A stretch of 64,000 bases of DNA from PALSA-1180 sp964624625 (GCA_964624625.1 CAZUXW010000003.1:34516-98515), one strand, 5' to 3'. Positions 42,672 through 51,548 are shown, counted from the first letter of the stretch. Program-made: numbers and translations. The notes: generated from the sequence alone by a model not told the origin.

Positions 42672-45239
42672 TTACTTGATTAAGCCTGCGTGGGGGACCT
42701 TTGAAACCAGGGACCTTATGTTATTAAAAGCCACCGCCAAGGGCAGGTTGCCGGAGGCTGCCAGGTACTTGGGAGACCACTCGGGATTAAATCTTTCCTT
42801 ATCCTTTCGGATATCCAACAGGCTGGCCGCGTGGCCATAGGGCGATAAAATTTCCTTGAGCTGGTCCTTAAAGGGAGCCAGCGGGCTTTCTTCGGCGTCT
42901 AATAGCGGCGCCGTTCCCAGGTTGAACCATTTGTATTGTTGATCCCGGGCCCACAGGAGCGCTTCCAACAAAAGATAATCCTCCAGCGCGGCCGAGGCCT
43001 CGCCGGTCGAGCGCAATAGATCCGCCGATACCTCCTCTTGGCCGCCGGACAGGTGCAGGTTGGCGAAAGCCGCCACTTTTCCCTCTTTACGGACGAGGGC
43101 CATGGGGGAAAAACCCAGGTACTTCTCGCTGTAAAAACCCGTTAAAAATCCCTTTTCCCTCGTCTTGTTCTTGCTGAGCCAATCCTCCGAGGTTTTCTTC
43201 AATTCCCCCGCCAGGTGTCCCCACCCCCCCGCGGGAAGCACCTCGAAGGAATAATCCTCCGCTTCCTTGAAGCGCTGGTAGGTGTTTTTTAAATCCGCCG
43301 AGGCCATGGATTCCAAGGTGAGGGACTTTAAGGCCACCCGCCCCTCCTCGCCGATCTTCATGACGGTCAATCCCATGTCCAGGTAAAACTGGAAATGGTC
43401 CTGGTCCACCTCGAAAAAAAGGGGCCAGGCCTTGCTTCTGCGGCAAAGGTCGTTGAATTTCAGCGCCAGCTCCTGCTGGTCCTTTTCACCACCCACCGGG
43501 TCCCCCAAACTGATCCAGCTCTTTCCCTCGATGGCGTACATCAGGAAGGCGTCGGTTTTCTTGTTGAACAACAGGGCCTTGTCCCCCATTAAGGCGTAGG
43601 AGGCGTAAGCCAGCCGGTAGTTCTTGGCGGCCTCCAAGGCCCTCCCCAGTTGGAAGGGGTTGGGTATTTCCGTTTCCGGCTGGGAAGGGGTCAACAGGCT
43701 GATGATGGAAAAAACCATCAGGGCGAAGGTGGAGCCAAGGGTGGCCCGGAGGAACCGTGAGGCGTCCTCCGCGACGTCGAAGGTCGTCCAAAGGTCCCCG
43801 GAATAATCCTCCGCCCGGTAATTGAAGACGCCCACCCAAATGGAACCCAGCCACACGAACAAGATCGCCGTCACCCAGAAGGGCGGATAGCGCTGTTGAA
43901 AGAGAGAGGATTTGCGCGGGAAAAATCGGCGGCTTGGCAGGAGAAGCCCCAAAACTAAGAGAAGGGTGAGGGCCTCTTGATAGTCAAAACCCTTGAAGAG
44001 GCAGCCCAAAACTCCCACGCCTAAAAAAATCAGGACCATTCCATAGGCACCCTCCAACCTCTGTTGAAGGCCACGGGCCAAGACTAAAAGCCCCGCCCCG
44101 GCCAGGGCCGTCAGGAAGTGGGCGCTTTCCAAAACCGAAAGGGGCATTAATTCGCTCAATCGGGTGATCCGGGAATTGATCTCGGGCGAGGCGTTTGAAA
44201 ACAAGAGCACGGCCCCTCCCAAAAAAGCCAAAACCGCGAAAACATGGGGCGCGAAGTCCGGCGCCCAACGGTTTAAAATTTGAAGGGCCCTCTTGAACCC
44301 TTCCTTGTTCCGGATGATCTCGTAAATGGCGAAGGAAATGAGCCCCAAGGCGAAAGGGATGAGGTAGTAAACCACCCGGAAAGCCAGCAAGGCTCCCAAC
44401 ACGTCCGATGCCGGGAGGATGGGTTCCAGCAACAGCACGATGACCGTTTCCAAAACTCCCAACCCGCCAGGGACCTGGCTGACAAAACCGGTGAATTGGG
44501 CCAGGAGGTAGATGGCGAGGAAGGATTGGAGCGTGAGGGTGGAAGCCGGAAGAAGGAGGAACAAGGCTGTGCCGGAGCAGGTCCAATCCAGCGCCCCCAC
44601 CAGCATCTGGCCGACGGCGATGCCTACCGAGGGCGTGGGAAAATGCCAACGGACGATCTTGATGGTCTTTTTCACGAAGAGCGCGCTTAGAAGATAGGCC
44701 GTCAATATCAAAAGGCAGACCACGCCGACCGTGAAGACCGAGTCGACGGGTAGATTCACCTTCGCCGGAAGGTCCGGGGGCTCCAGGCAAAAGAAGATGC
44801 CGCCCATCGTGATGAAGCCGATCCAAAAGGTCATCCCGCAAATGACCAAAACGTTGGCCGCCTCACCGATGGTCAACCCCCAGGCGGAATAGAGCCGGTA
44901 GCGGATTCCCCCTCCCGTGATGGGCGCCGCGCCCATGTTATGGCTGAAGCTGTAGGCGATGAAGGAGGTCAAGGCGATCCTGGGATAGGACAGGGACTTT
45001 TGGATATGCCTCATGCCCAGGACGTCATAAAAGGTCAGGGCCAAGTAGCTGGCCATGGACATGCAGAAGGCCAGGAAAAAACGTTGATTGGGAATTTGTT
45101 TTAAATAATGAAGCACATCCTCATAGTGGCTGGCCCGGACTTCCCGGCGGAGAACCCACAAGGCGGCATAGAAAAGGACAATGACCGCCAGGATACTGGC
45201 GGTTTGGATGATTTTGCTTCTAGTTTGGGATTGTTCCAT
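42672..45239 (-). CDS. mprF: Bifunctional aminoacyl-phosphatidylglycerol synthetase/flippase MprF
   Basis: An 855-residue protein. Residues 1-500 carry about 13 hydrophobic helices of the flippase, including SFSHNMGAAPITGGGIRYRLYSAWGLT and SQVPGGLGVLETVIVL. Residues about 545-855 are the DUF2156 synthase domain (SWISLGDPVGG, WPLFFEVDQDHFQFYLDMGL, EDYLLLEALLWARDQQYKWFNLGTAPL). MprF adds an amino acid, usually Lys or Ala, to phosphatidylglycerol and flips it outward, lowering surface charge and protecting from cationic peptides. The amino acid cannot be read from sequence alone. The ribosome site (GAGAG) lies at the edge of hairpin repeat 2. Confidence 0.93.
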   Translation of the reverse strand: MEQSQTRSKIIQTASILAVIVLFYAALWVLRREVRASHYEDVLHYLKQIPNQRFFLAFCMSMASYLALTFYDVLGMRHIQKSLSYPRIALTSFIAYSFSHNMGAAPITGGGIRYRLYSAWGLTIGEAANVLVICGMTFWIGFITMGGIFFCLEPPDLPAKVNLPVDSVFTVGVVCLLILTAYLLSALFVKKTIKIVRWHFPTPSVGIAVGQMLVGALDWTCSGTALFLLLPASTLTLQSFLAIYLLAQFTGFVSQVPGGLGVLETVIVLLLEPILPASDVLGALLAFRVVYYLIPFALGLISFAIYEIIRNKEGFKRALQILNRWAPDFAPHVFAVLAFLGGAVLLFSNASPEINSRITRLSELMPLSVLESAHFLTALAGAGLLVLARGLQQRLEGAYGMVLIFLGVGVLGCLFKGFDYQEALTLLLVLGLLLPSRRFFPRKSSLFQQRYPPFWVTAILFVWLGSIWVGVFNYRAEDYSGDLWTTFDVAEDASRFLRATLGSTFALMVFSIISLLTPSQPETEIPNPFQLGRALEAAKNYRLAYASYALMGDKALLFNKKTDAFLMYAIEGKSWISLGDPVGGEKDQQELALKFNDLCRRSKAWPLFFEVDQDHFQFYLDMGLTVMKIGEEGRVALKSLTLESMASADLKNTYQRFKEAEDYSFEVLPAGGWGHLAGELKKTSEDWLSKNKTREKGFLTGFYSEKYLGFSPMALVRKEGKVAAFANLHLSGGQEEVSADLLRSTGEASAALEDYLLLEALLWARDQQYKWFNLGTAPLLDAEESPLAPFKDQLKEILSPYGHAASLLDIRKDKERFNPEWSPKYLAASGNLPLAVAFNNIRSLVSKVPHAGLIK

Positions 45240-45256
45240 TACAACAAATCTCTCTC

Positions 45257-45336
45257 ACCACGAAGTTCATGAAGCCACGAAGTTAACTCCAAGATTTTAG
45301 CATTATATATTTGCCTTACTTAGAGGCCTTCGTGGT
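45257..45336. repeat. Long hairpin repeat 2 (CACGAAG class, decayed)
   Basis: ACCACGAAG (45257-45265) pairs with CTTCGTGGT (45328-45336); a second CCACGAAG lies at 45275-45282. The arms are shorter than in repeat 1, so this copy seems decayed. It fills the space between the mprF start and the cupin stop and contributes the last bases of the cupin gene. Confidence 0.75.
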
Positions 45337-45782
45337 CAATTCTTCTTATCTTCTTTCAAGAATATACGGTCCCGGCCGTCAAAGGCAGGAGCGAAAATGG
45401 AAAGAATCCGGCAGTCCCCGCCTTCCGGCAAAAAACTGTGGAGGGTCTTGCGCGGGATAAAAATGATATCCCCTTCCTTCACGTCCTGGGTCTTGTCGCC
45501 CAGGGTCATTTTCCCCTGGCCTTTCACGATATAGACCACTTCCTCGTGAGTCGCGTGGTAATGGGCCTTGATCGGCTCGGACGGCGTGATGACATTGACC
45601 GTGAGTTTTCGTCCCTGCGCGAAAAGCCGGATCGGAAAATCGGCGCTTTGAAGTTTGACGTGGTTGATGATCGATTGGACGCTTTGGATCTTGGGATCGT
45701 CCTGGGCCTTAGGCGTTTCCGCCCGCGAAAAAGCCGTCGATCCCAGCACAATGACGAATACGAAAATTTTCCAATGAGACAT
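45336..45782 (-). CDS. Exported cupin-domain protein
   Basis: A 148-residue protein with a signal peptide (SHWKIFVFVIVLGSTAFSRAE) and one conserved cupin barrel. The metal-binding motif 1 is HYHATHEEVVYIVKGQGKM, and motif 2 is GDIIFIPRKTLHSF, giving three His and one Glu. Small periplasmic cupins may bind metal or act on small molecules; no substrate is evident. ATG 45782 follows AAGGAG; the longer frame upstream lacks a ribosome site. The stop codon overlaps the end of hairpin repeat 2. Confidence 0.87.
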   Translation of the reverse strand: MSHWKIFVFVIVLGSTAFSRAETPKAQDDPKIQSVQSIINHVKLQSADFPIRLFAQGRKLTVNVITPSEPIKAHYHATHEEVVYIVKGQGKMTLGDKTQDVKEGDIIFIPRKTLHSFLPEGGDCRILSIFAPAFDGRDRIFLKEDKKN

Positions 45783-45817
45783 AAAGAACTCCTTTTTTAA
45801 AAGATCCAACCATTAAG

Positions 45818-45908
45818 CCACAGATGAACACGGATGAACTCAGATAAAAATGAATTTAAAAAATTCCTTCCCCATTCCTATCCGTGTTAATCCGTGTTCA
45901 TCTGTGGC
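45818..45908. repeat. Long hairpin repeat 3 (CACGGAT class)
   Basis: GCCACAGATGAACACGGAT (45818-45836) pairs perfectly over 19 bases with 45890-45908. Each arm contains tandem GAACACGGAT-like words. It lies between the cupin start and the pdxH stop, both on the minus strand. Confidence 0.85.
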
Positions 45909-45923
45909 AAAAAATGTTTAGCC

Positions 45924-46574
45924 TTACGGCGCTAGCCTTGTCCTGATCCATTTCGCCCCGGCCTTCCGGTAGCTCAGGCGGTCATGAAGCCGGTTCCGCC
46001 TGCCGCTCCAAAACTCAATGACGCCGGGGACTATCCGGTATCCGCCCCAATGGGGCGGCCGGGGAATTTCTTTGCCACGGTATTGTTGTTCCAGTTCTCT
46101 CATGCGCTTTTCAAGAACCTCACGGTTCGCGACCATATGGCTTTGATGGGACGCCCAAGCGGAAAGCTGGCTCCCGCGGGGCCGCGACAGAAAATAATCC
46201 TCGGATTCCGCTGCCGTTATCCTCTTGGCTTTTCCCTCCACCCTCACCTGCCGTCCCAACTCCGGCCAAAAAAACAACAAGGCGGCGTCTTGGCGGCCCT
46301 GGAGGTCTTTTCCCTTGCGGCTGAGGTAATTGGTGAAAAATACGAATCCTTTTTTATCCAGGCCCTTTAGGAGGACCATCCGGGAGGAGGGTTTTCCGGA
46401 AGGGCCGACGGTGGAAACCGCCATGGCGTTCGGGTCCAAGGAGCTGCTTTGAACGGCCTGCCGGAACCAATGGTGGAATAGGCGGAAGGGGTCTCGGGGC
46501 GCCGTTCTCTCCAGCAACTGCCTGTCCGGATAATCTCTGTGCAGTTTTGAAACGGGTGTGTTTTTCTTTTTCAT
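45924..46574 (-). CDS. pdxH: Pyridoxamine 5'-phosphate oxidase PdxH
   Basis: A 216-residue FMN-dependent oxidase making pyridoxal 5'-phosphate, the last step of vitamin B6 salvage. Family segments: DPFRLFHHWFRQAVQ, AMAVSTVGPSGKPSSRMVLLKGLD, FFTNYLSRKGKDL, the substrate-contact SRPRGSQLSAWAS, PPHWGGYRIVPGVIEFWSGRRNRLHDRL and the terminal WIRTRLAP. All FMN- and PLP-contacting blocks are intact. The gene is single, flanked by hairpin repeat 3 downstream. Confidence 0.97.
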   Translation of the reverse strand: MKKKNTPVSKLHRDYPDRQLLERTAPRDPFRLFHHWFRQAVQSSSLDPNAMAVSTVGPSGKPSSRMVLLKGLDKKGFVFFTNYLSRKGKDLQGRQDAALLFFWPELGRQVRVEGKAKRITAAESEDYFLSRPRGSQLSAWASHQSHMVANREVLEKRMRELEQQYRGKEIPRPPHWGGYRIVPGVIEFWSGRRNRLHDRLSYRKAGAKWIRTRLAP

Positions 46575-46692
46575 GGTTAAAAGGTCTCGGTATGTGAAAT
46601 TTGCATCATCATAACATTCAAAAGCTTGTCCAGGGATTCGAATCCCCTTTACAATATTGCCTGTTTACCACCCCAGCGCAAGGGAGCGATTC

Positions 46693-47643
46693 ATGGCCAT
46701 GTCATCGCGTTTACTCAACTTATCAAGAACATCGTTCAAAATTGGGACACTCCTCGTGCTCCTGCTAGGCGGCCTCGCAGGCGTCTCCTGCCAGGACGGA
46801 AAAAAAGGCGGCGGAGACCAGCCCGCGCCCCAAAACACCGATACCCCGACCTTCACCCCTATTTCCAAACCGGGCCATTGGGGAACCAAGCCCCCCGCCA
46901 CCACGCCGGTCGTAAGGCGGATCACCGGTACTTCCGGCAAGGTCGAGTCAACCCCCACCCCCTGCGACAAAATCTACCAGGTTCAGGTGGAGCTCTCCAA
47001 ATTCGGGGTGACTTGCGGAACCTATAACTTCACCACCCTTAATGACGAGGCGCAAAAACTGGCGGACGCCCAGCTGAATAAGATTCAATGCCCTGTCGGC
47101 GCGCCCTGCACCCTGCACCACGTTTTCTACAGCTATTGGAGCTCGGACTGCAAGGGGACCTCGGCCACGGTGAAGATCAAGGGGTATGCCATGTGCGCCA
47201 GCAATACGGTGAATCCCAACAGTACCGATCCCGGGGTTCCCGTCCCGGCGGACAAAACCAAACCCACCGACAAGGTGACTCCCGCCCCCGTCACCATGAC
47301 GCAGGGTGAAAATCCAACCTTTGGACCGATTGACGATGGGGATTATATAAAGGGGGAAATCGGGGCTGGCGCCAAGAATCCCGCAGGTCCTACCCTGCCC
47401 TGTCCTTCGAATACACTGAACGTCTTTACCTACAAGGAAAAGGAACCTCAAATCCCCTCCATCGGAGTGGGCGATTACACTCCATTTATTCAAAGGGCGA
47501 TTCTTCAGGCCCTAACCGCCTATAACCAATATGTCTGTCCGGCGGGATGCACGAAACTGCCCTTTGTCCCCCTTTATACCCAATGGTCCGCCAGCGGGGA
47601 GTATGTGGTGGTGGAGGTCTATTTCATGCTGGCTTGCCAGTAA
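46693..47643 (+). CDS. Putative lipoprotein of unknown function
   Basis: A 316-residue exported protein starting at ATG 46693 (AGGGAG upstream). The leader ends LLLGGLAGVSC-QDGKKGGG, a probable lipobox with an atypical Gly at -3. Then comes a short Pro/Thr linker (TDTPTFTPISKPG). The rest has a regular pattern of cysteine pairs (CDKIYQVQVELSKFGVTC, CPVGAPC, CKGTSATVKIKGYAMC, CPAGC, LAC), which suggests disulfides. Two similar halves may exist, each ending in a VxxxxYxMxC-type segment (IKGYAMC, VEVYFMLAC). No family recognised. A strong terminator follows. Confidence 0.72.
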   Translation: MAMSSRLLNLSRTSFKIGTLLVLLLGGLAGVSCQDGKKGGGDQPAPQNTDTPTFTPISKPGHWGTKPPATTPVVRRITGTSGKVESTPTPCDKIYQVQVELSKFGVTCGTYNFTTLNDEAQKLADAQLNKIQCPVGAPCTLHHVFYSYWSSDCKGTSATVKIKGYAMCASNTVNPNSTDPGVPVPADKTKPTDKVTPAPVTMTQGENPTFGPIDDGDYIKGEIGAGAKNPAGPTLPCPSNTLNVFTYKEKEPQIPSIGVGDYTPFIQRAILQALTAYNQYVCPAGCTKLPFVPLYTQWSASGEYVVVEVYFMLACQ

Positions 47644-47703
47644 TTAAAGAAGTTATTGGGCGGTGACAAACCCACCCCCTTATCGGCTACAATAAGCGAC
47701 CTC

Positions 47704-47736
47704 AACGGCGCGCCGGCCTCCGGCGCGCCGTTTTTT
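47704..47736 (+). terminator. Rho-independent terminator
   Basis: AACGGCGCGCCGG (47704-47716), loop CCT, CCGGCGCGCCGTT (47720-47732): a perfect 13-bp GC-rich stem running into six T. It ends the lipoprotein transcript. Confidence 0.9.
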
Positions 47737-47754
47737 GACAAAACTTAAATCATG

Positions 47755-47877
47755 GATGTTTGACCCGGAGAGACGGCAGATGGGCGTTCGCCGACCCAAA
47801 GGAGGCGCGACGAAACTCTCCAAAAGGAATGAATAAAATACTCTTTCGTTTCGTCCATGCGGATGACTCGAAATCAT
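47755..47877 (+). pseudogene. Decayed tRNA-Ser-like copy upstream of the real tRNA
   Basis: Bases 47755-47780 match 47884-47909 (leader plus acceptor and D arm of tRNA-Ser) at 24 of 26 positions. Bases 47863-47877 (ATGACTCGAAATCAT) form an anticodon hairpin with the same loop CTCGAAA as the real tRNA but a different paired stem. Between the two parts lies about 80 bases containing its own hairpin GACGAAAC/GTTTCGTC (47809-47855). It looks like an interrupted, decayed duplicate. Confidence 0.6.
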
Positions 47878-47895
47878 ACAACTGATGTTTGACTC

Positions 47896-47985
47896 GGAGA
47901 GATGGCAGAGTGGTCGAATGCGTCTGACTCGAAATCAGATTTACGAGCAATCGTAACGGGGGTTCGAATCCCTCTCTCTCCGCCA
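47896..47985 (+). tRNA. tRNA-Ser (anticodon CGA)
   Basis: A 90-base class II tRNA. The acceptor stem GGAGAGA/TCTCTCC is perfect, with discriminator G and encoded CCA (47983-47985). The anticodon arm is TCTGA-CTCGAAA-TCAGA, giving CGA, which reads UCG. The long variable arm TTACGA-GCAA-TCGTAA is typical of serine tRNA. The T arm is GGGGG-TTCGAAT-CCCTC. It lies between decayed tRNA-like pieces on both sides. Confidence 0.97.
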
Positions 47986-48005
47986 TTAAAATTGTAAAAG
48001 GATTA

Positions 48006-48120
48006 GAACCCCTAGGAAGGGGTTCGGGGAAACAACCGTTTCCCTGGATGTTGAGGCGGGGTATACAGGGGGATTTTCCCCTGTAAGCGCGAAGCGCGGG
48101 TCGTATCCCTCACTCTGCCA
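48006..48120 (+). pseudogene. Row of hairpins ending in a tRNA-Ser-like 3' half
   Basis: Four hairpins follow one another: GAACCCC/GGGGTTC (48006-48025), GGGAAAC/GTTTCCC (48027-48044), ACAGGGG/CCCCTGT (48065-48084) and GCGC-GAA-GCGC (48087-48097). The stretch ends GGGTCGTATCCCTCACTCTGCCA, close to the tRNA 3' end GGGTTCGAATCCCTCTCTCTCCGCCA. The last three elements fit anticodon arm, variable arm and T arm in order, so this is probably a decayed tRNA-Ser. An independent structured RNA cannot be excluded. Nothing else is seen between 48121 and 48246. Confidence 0.45.
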
Positions 48121-48246
48121 TTTAAATACCAGGAATTAAATCCCCTGGGTTTGGGCCCTAAAAGGGTTCAACGAAAATCTCCATCGTGAATAAATTAAAT
48201 TTGCATTTCTCGTTCTAGGTTTTTCCCTGCCTTATTTAAAAAAAAC

Positions 48247-49011
48247 TCACCCGAACTGAACCATCCTCATGGACAGAGTTCCGTATTCGAATCCCTCATA
48301 AGGATAAGACAGCTTGTCTTTTTCCGTAGAGGCGCCCATGGCGTAGAGCAAAGGGATGTAATGATCCGCCGTGGGGTGGGCCTTTCGAAACAATCCCTTG
48401 CCCCATTCAGTCGTGGTGGTCAGGAATTTAAAATCCCTTCCCTCAATGGCCTTCTTCGCCTTGGCGTCAAATTCCACCGCCCAATCCACCGGCTCCGCGT
48501 TGGGCTCCCAAATGATTTGTCCCAGATTATGGGTGAGGTTCCCGCTGCCCAGGATGAGGATTCCTTGGTCCCGCAAGGATTCCAATTTTCGTCCCAAGTC
48601 CAAATGCTCCTCGAAAGTTTTGGACTGGTCCAAGCTCAACTGAAATACCGGCACATCGGCTTTCGGAAACATGTGGATCAAGACCGACCAAGTCCCGTGG
48701 TCCAGGCCCCAAGTTTCGTCCGTTACAAGGGAGAGGTCTTTGGAAATTTTCCGGGCGGTTTCAGCGGCGCCGGTAACCGGATATTGGACTTGATAAAGTT
48801 CACGGGGAAACCCACCAAAATCATGGATGGTTTTTGGTTTTTCGGAAACCAAAACCCGGGACCCTTCCGTCTCCCAATGGGCGGAAACGCACAGAATGGC
48901 TTCCGGGCGGGGTAAGTCCATCCCGAGTTGGGTCAAAGCTCGGGTATAGGGGTTGTCCGCAAGCGCGTTCGTTGGTGCGCCGTGGCCGATGAATAGTGTT
49001 GGCATTCGCAT
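48247..49011 (-). CDS. ygiD: Class III extradiol dioxygenase, YgiD (4,5-DOPA dioxygenase) type
   Basis: A 254-residue protein of the LigB-type/YgiD family, which opens catechol rings such as DOPA with a bound divalent metal. Metal and active-site His are in PTLFIGHGAPTNAL, ILCVSAHWET, IHDFGGFPRELYQVQYP, GLDHGTWSVLIHMFP and LILGSGNLTHNLG. AGAGGTG precedes ATG 49011. It lies upstream of a short tail of chromosome near tRNA-Ser. The natural substrate may be a generic aromatic diol. Confidence 0.93.
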   Translation of the reverse strand: MRMPTLFIGHGAPTNALADNPYTRALTQLGMDLPRPEAILCVSAHWETEGSRVLVSEKPKTIHDFGGFPRELYQVQYPVTGAAETARKISKDLSLVTDETWGLDHGTWSVLIHMFPKADVPVFQLSLDQSKTFEEHLDLGRKLESLRDQGILILGSGNLTHNLGQIIWEPNAEPVDWAVEFDAKAKKAIEGRDFKFLTTTTEWGKGLFRKAHPTADHYIPLLYAMGASTEKDKLSYPYEGFEYGTLSMRMVQFG

Positions 49012-49083
49012 GGATTACACCTCTTAAACATTTATCGGCTTCGGGGAGTTTTTTGTCCAGCGGTTACCGGCCGGTCACCGGCC

Positions 49084-49755
49084 TCAGCGCTGGACCTTGA
49101 TGTTGATCATGCCGTTCTGGAGCGTACCGTAAAGACGAACCCATAGGGAAAGATACATTTCCGGCGCCCGGGCTGCCGAAATATCGCCCAGGTCCAGGAT
49201 GTCGGTCCAGCCGAAGGTCTTGAGCAGGTCCGAGACTTTGCCCTTGGCTTCCTTATCGTTCCCCGCCATGAAGATCGTATGGTCCCCGTCCTTCAGGACT
49301 TTCGGATTCACCATCAGGGGCGCTGAAATCGTGTTCAAAGTCTTGACTACTTTTAAGTTCGGAAATGCCTTCTGGATGTTTTCGGCCAAACAATGGTCTT
49401 GCGAGGCCAGGCAGCCGGGCGGCATTCCTTTGCTGAAATCCAGCTCATTGGCCGTGTCGATCAATACTTTGGCGCCCACTTTGTCCGCCTGGGCCATTTT
49501 AAGGGCTTCCACCGATATTTGGCCGTGGGTGGCGTTGATGAGGATTTCGCCATGGGCCGCGGCTTCCGGAAAAGTAACTATCTTTCCTTTTCCCTTCACG
49601 CCCGCCAGCCATTCGTTCAGGCTGCCCGCCATGTTCTTTTTTTCATCCAGCTTTTTCGGGTCCCTGGTTCCCAGGACCAGGTCATGGCCTAGTTCGATGA
49701 GTTTGGCCCCCAAGGTTTGGCCGACCACGCCGGAACCGATAATTCCAATTTTCAT
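49084..49755 (-). CDS. NADP-dependent oxidoreductase, F420-dependent family
   Basis: A 223-residue Rossmann protein. The dinucleotide motif is MKIGIIGSGVVGQTLGAKLIELGHDLVLGTRDPKK, in which the Arg after the second strand favours NADP. Further blocks are EILINATHGQ, KVLIDTANELDFSKGMPPG, KVVKTLNTISAPLMVNP and TIFMAGNDKEAKGKVSDLL, as in F420:NADPH oxidoreductases and their wider family of uncharacterised reductases. Nothing shows that the organism makes F420. AAGGAG precedes the ATG. Confidence 0.9.
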   Translation of the reverse strand: MKIGIIGSGVVGQTLGAKLIELGHDLVLGTRDPKKLDEKKNMAGSLNEWLAGVKGKGKIVTFPEAAAHGEILINATHGQISVEALKMAQADKVGAKVLIDTANELDFSKGMPPGCLASQDHCLAENIQKAFPNLKVVKTLNTISAPLMVNPKVLKDGDHTIFMAGNDKEAKGKVSDLLKTFGWTDILDLGDISAARAPEMYLSLWVRLYGTLQNGMINIKVQR

Positions 49756-49920
49756 GCCGATTCTCCTTTTAAAAATTTATAAATGAAATCGGTATTGTGC
49801 TAATCACCATCATTCCTCACGGATGATTGGCACATGCCGATGCTCCTTTGACGGATTAAGGGTAAGCGACTGAAGAAGAGTAGTGAACCTAGGGGAACCA
49901 TTTCAAGACGAGGAACTAAT

Positions 49921-50652
49921 TTAACCCTGGGTTAAAAAGGCCTTTAATTTCCTGGACCGGCCGGAAAGGAGGTAAAAAGGGGGGATTAACCTTTTCCTTA
50001 TATAACGGACTTCCCGGTACCCGCAAAATCCGGCCCCGCAAGCGGCCGCAAAATCCTCATGCTCGAGAAGTTCAATCTTCCCTTTGAAGTAAAGATGGGT
50101 GGTTTTGGACCGGCCCGGCATGGGCCCTTCCACGTCCAGGTTCTTTTGCCGCCGCAGGTCGAAGAGCCTTTTCGCGGTTTTCCCGTTTTCACAGGCGCAA
50201 AAATTCCCCACGGTTTTTTCCGATTTCCGGATGACATGCATTTGGTTGGCCGCGTAGCCGGACCAGCAAAACAAAGTATGGAAATCGATAATGTTCTCAT
50301 AAGGGAAGGAGCAGATGATTTGCTCCCTCAGGGGGCTGGGGGTCTCCAAATAACCCCGGTGGGCGACCCGGTTGATCTCCGCCACGGCCTTTTGCGGATT
50401 ATGGACATGTTCCAAGACGTGGCTGACATAGATGAAATCAAATTTCGGTTCGTCCGCATAGGGGATGGCCTCGAGATCGCCCTCCATGAATTTGACGCCC
50501 GACACCCGCACCATGTCCCCCGCCCTCTGGGTATTGTCCTGGGGAAATTTATCCACCGAATGGGTAACGCCGGCGTAGGGGTCATGCCCCCCGCCAACCT
50601 CAAGTATCCGCTTCGCGAAAATGGGCCGCCGCCAGGGCGATAAACGCTTCAT
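49921..50652 (-). CDS. SAM-dependent methyltransferase
   Basis: A 243-residue class I methyltransferase with motif I RILEVGGGHDPYAGVTHSVD, motif IV PKFDFIYVSHVLEHVHNPQKA and a following RGYLETPSP segment. The C-terminal third (CACENGKTAKRLFDLRR, THLYFKGKIELLEHEDF) resembles glycan-cluster methyltransferases but has no assigned substrate. AAAGGC precedes the ATG. The gene starts 11 bases after the LysR-family regulator stop on the same strand, so the two are cotranscribed. Confidence 0.85.
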   Translation of the reverse strand: MKRLSPWRRPIFAKRILEVGGGHDPYAGVTHSVDKFPQDNTQRAGDMVRVSGVKFMEGDLEAIPYADEPKFDFIYVSHVLEHVHNPQKAVAEINRVAHRGYLETPSPLREQIICSFPYENIIDFHTLFCWSGYAANQMHVIRKSEKTVGNFCACENGKTAKRLFDLRRQKNLDVEGPMPGRSKTTHLYFKGKIELLEHEDFAAACGAGFCGYREVRYIRKRLIPPFYLLSGRSRKLKAFLTQG

Positions 50653-50663
50653 CGTTGCGCCTT

Positions 50664-51548
50664 TTACGATTTTTGTTTTACCAAGGACTTCATGATAACC
50701 TTCTTCAGGGCTTCCGCCGCCGGGGAAAGTTTAATTTTTTTCCGCCAAATCAGGTAGAGGGTCCGGGAGGCGGCCGGCTGGGTTAACTCCACATAGGCCA
50801 CTCCCGGATAGTTGGCCACCATCCGGGGAACTAAACTAATGCCAAGCCCCGCCGCCACGAGGGCTTGGACCGTCTCAATTCCCCCGCTTTCAAAAATAAC
50901 CTTGGGTTCCAGCCCTACCTTGTGGAAATAATCCAAAGTGATTTGCCGGAACCCGTGACCTGGCTTCATCAGGATAAAGGGCTCCTCCGCCACCTGCTTC
51001 AACCCCAATTCTTTTTTTTTGGCCAAAAGATGCCCCACGGGAAAGGCCAAGGCCAGCCCTTCCGTCAAAAGCACTTGCCGCTCCAAGGAGGGACGAAGTC
51101 CCGCGTCATCCACCAGTGCCAATTCCAGGTCCCCTTGTTCCAGATCCTGGGCCAGGCCTGGTGAGGATTCTTCTTTCAGTTGAATCTGAATCTTGGGAAA
51201 GCTCTTTCGAAAAGCCGTGAGGATAGGTGGAAGCAAATGGGCGCCGGTCGTGGGCATGCATCCCAAACTGACCTTGCCCAGGGATAACCCGGACAGGGCC
51301 TTCGCGTCTTCCCGGGCCGATTCCATTTCGGCCAAGATGGTTTTCGCCCGGGGCAGGAAGGTTTCCCCCCTCGCGGTGAGTTTTCCGCCCTTGCGGTTGC
51401 GGTCAAATAGCGGTCCCCCCAATTCCAGCTCCAGCTTGGCGATTTGGATGCTGAGGGAAGGCTGGGACACGTTGCAGGCCTTGGCCGCGCTGGTAAAACG
51501 CCCCGTTTGGGCTACCGCTAAGAAGTACCGCAGTTGATGTGTTTCCAT
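50664..51548 (-). CDS. LysR family regulator, OxyR-like but without the redox cysteines
   Basis: A 294-residue LysR protein. Residues 1-62 hold the winged helix-turn-helix (LRYFLAVAQTGRFTSAAKAC, SQPSLSIQIAKLELELGGPLFDR). The co-inducer domain follows: LGCMPTTGAHLLPPILTAFRKSFPKIQI, and near the end VAAGLGISLVPRMVA. These blocks resemble OxyR more than other subfamilies, but the positions matching E. coli Cys199 and Cys208 are Gly199 (KPGHGF) and Phe208. It cannot form the OxyR disulfide. It is divergent from leuC and upstream of a methyltransferase gene. It probably controls itself and perhaps leuCD. Confidence 0.92.
   Translation of the reverse strand: METHQLRYFLAVAQTGRFTSAAKACNVSQPSLSIQIAKLELELGGPLFDRNRKGGKLTARGETFLPRAKTILAEMESAREDAKALSGLSLGKVSLGCMPTTGAHLLPPILTAFRKSFPKIQIQLKEESSPGLAQDLEQGDLELALVDDAGLRPSLERQVLLTEGLALAFPVGHLLAKKKELGLKQVAEEPFILMKPGHGFRQITLDYFHKVGLEPKVIFESGGIETVQALVAAGLGISLVPRMVANYPGVAYVELTQPAASRTLYLIWRKKIKLSPAAEALKKVIMKSLVKQKS

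Noticed and set aside
46965..47640. Second Thr-Pro stalk protein
   Set aside because: The lipoprotein has only one short TPTFTP segment; the rest is a cysteine-paired globular region.
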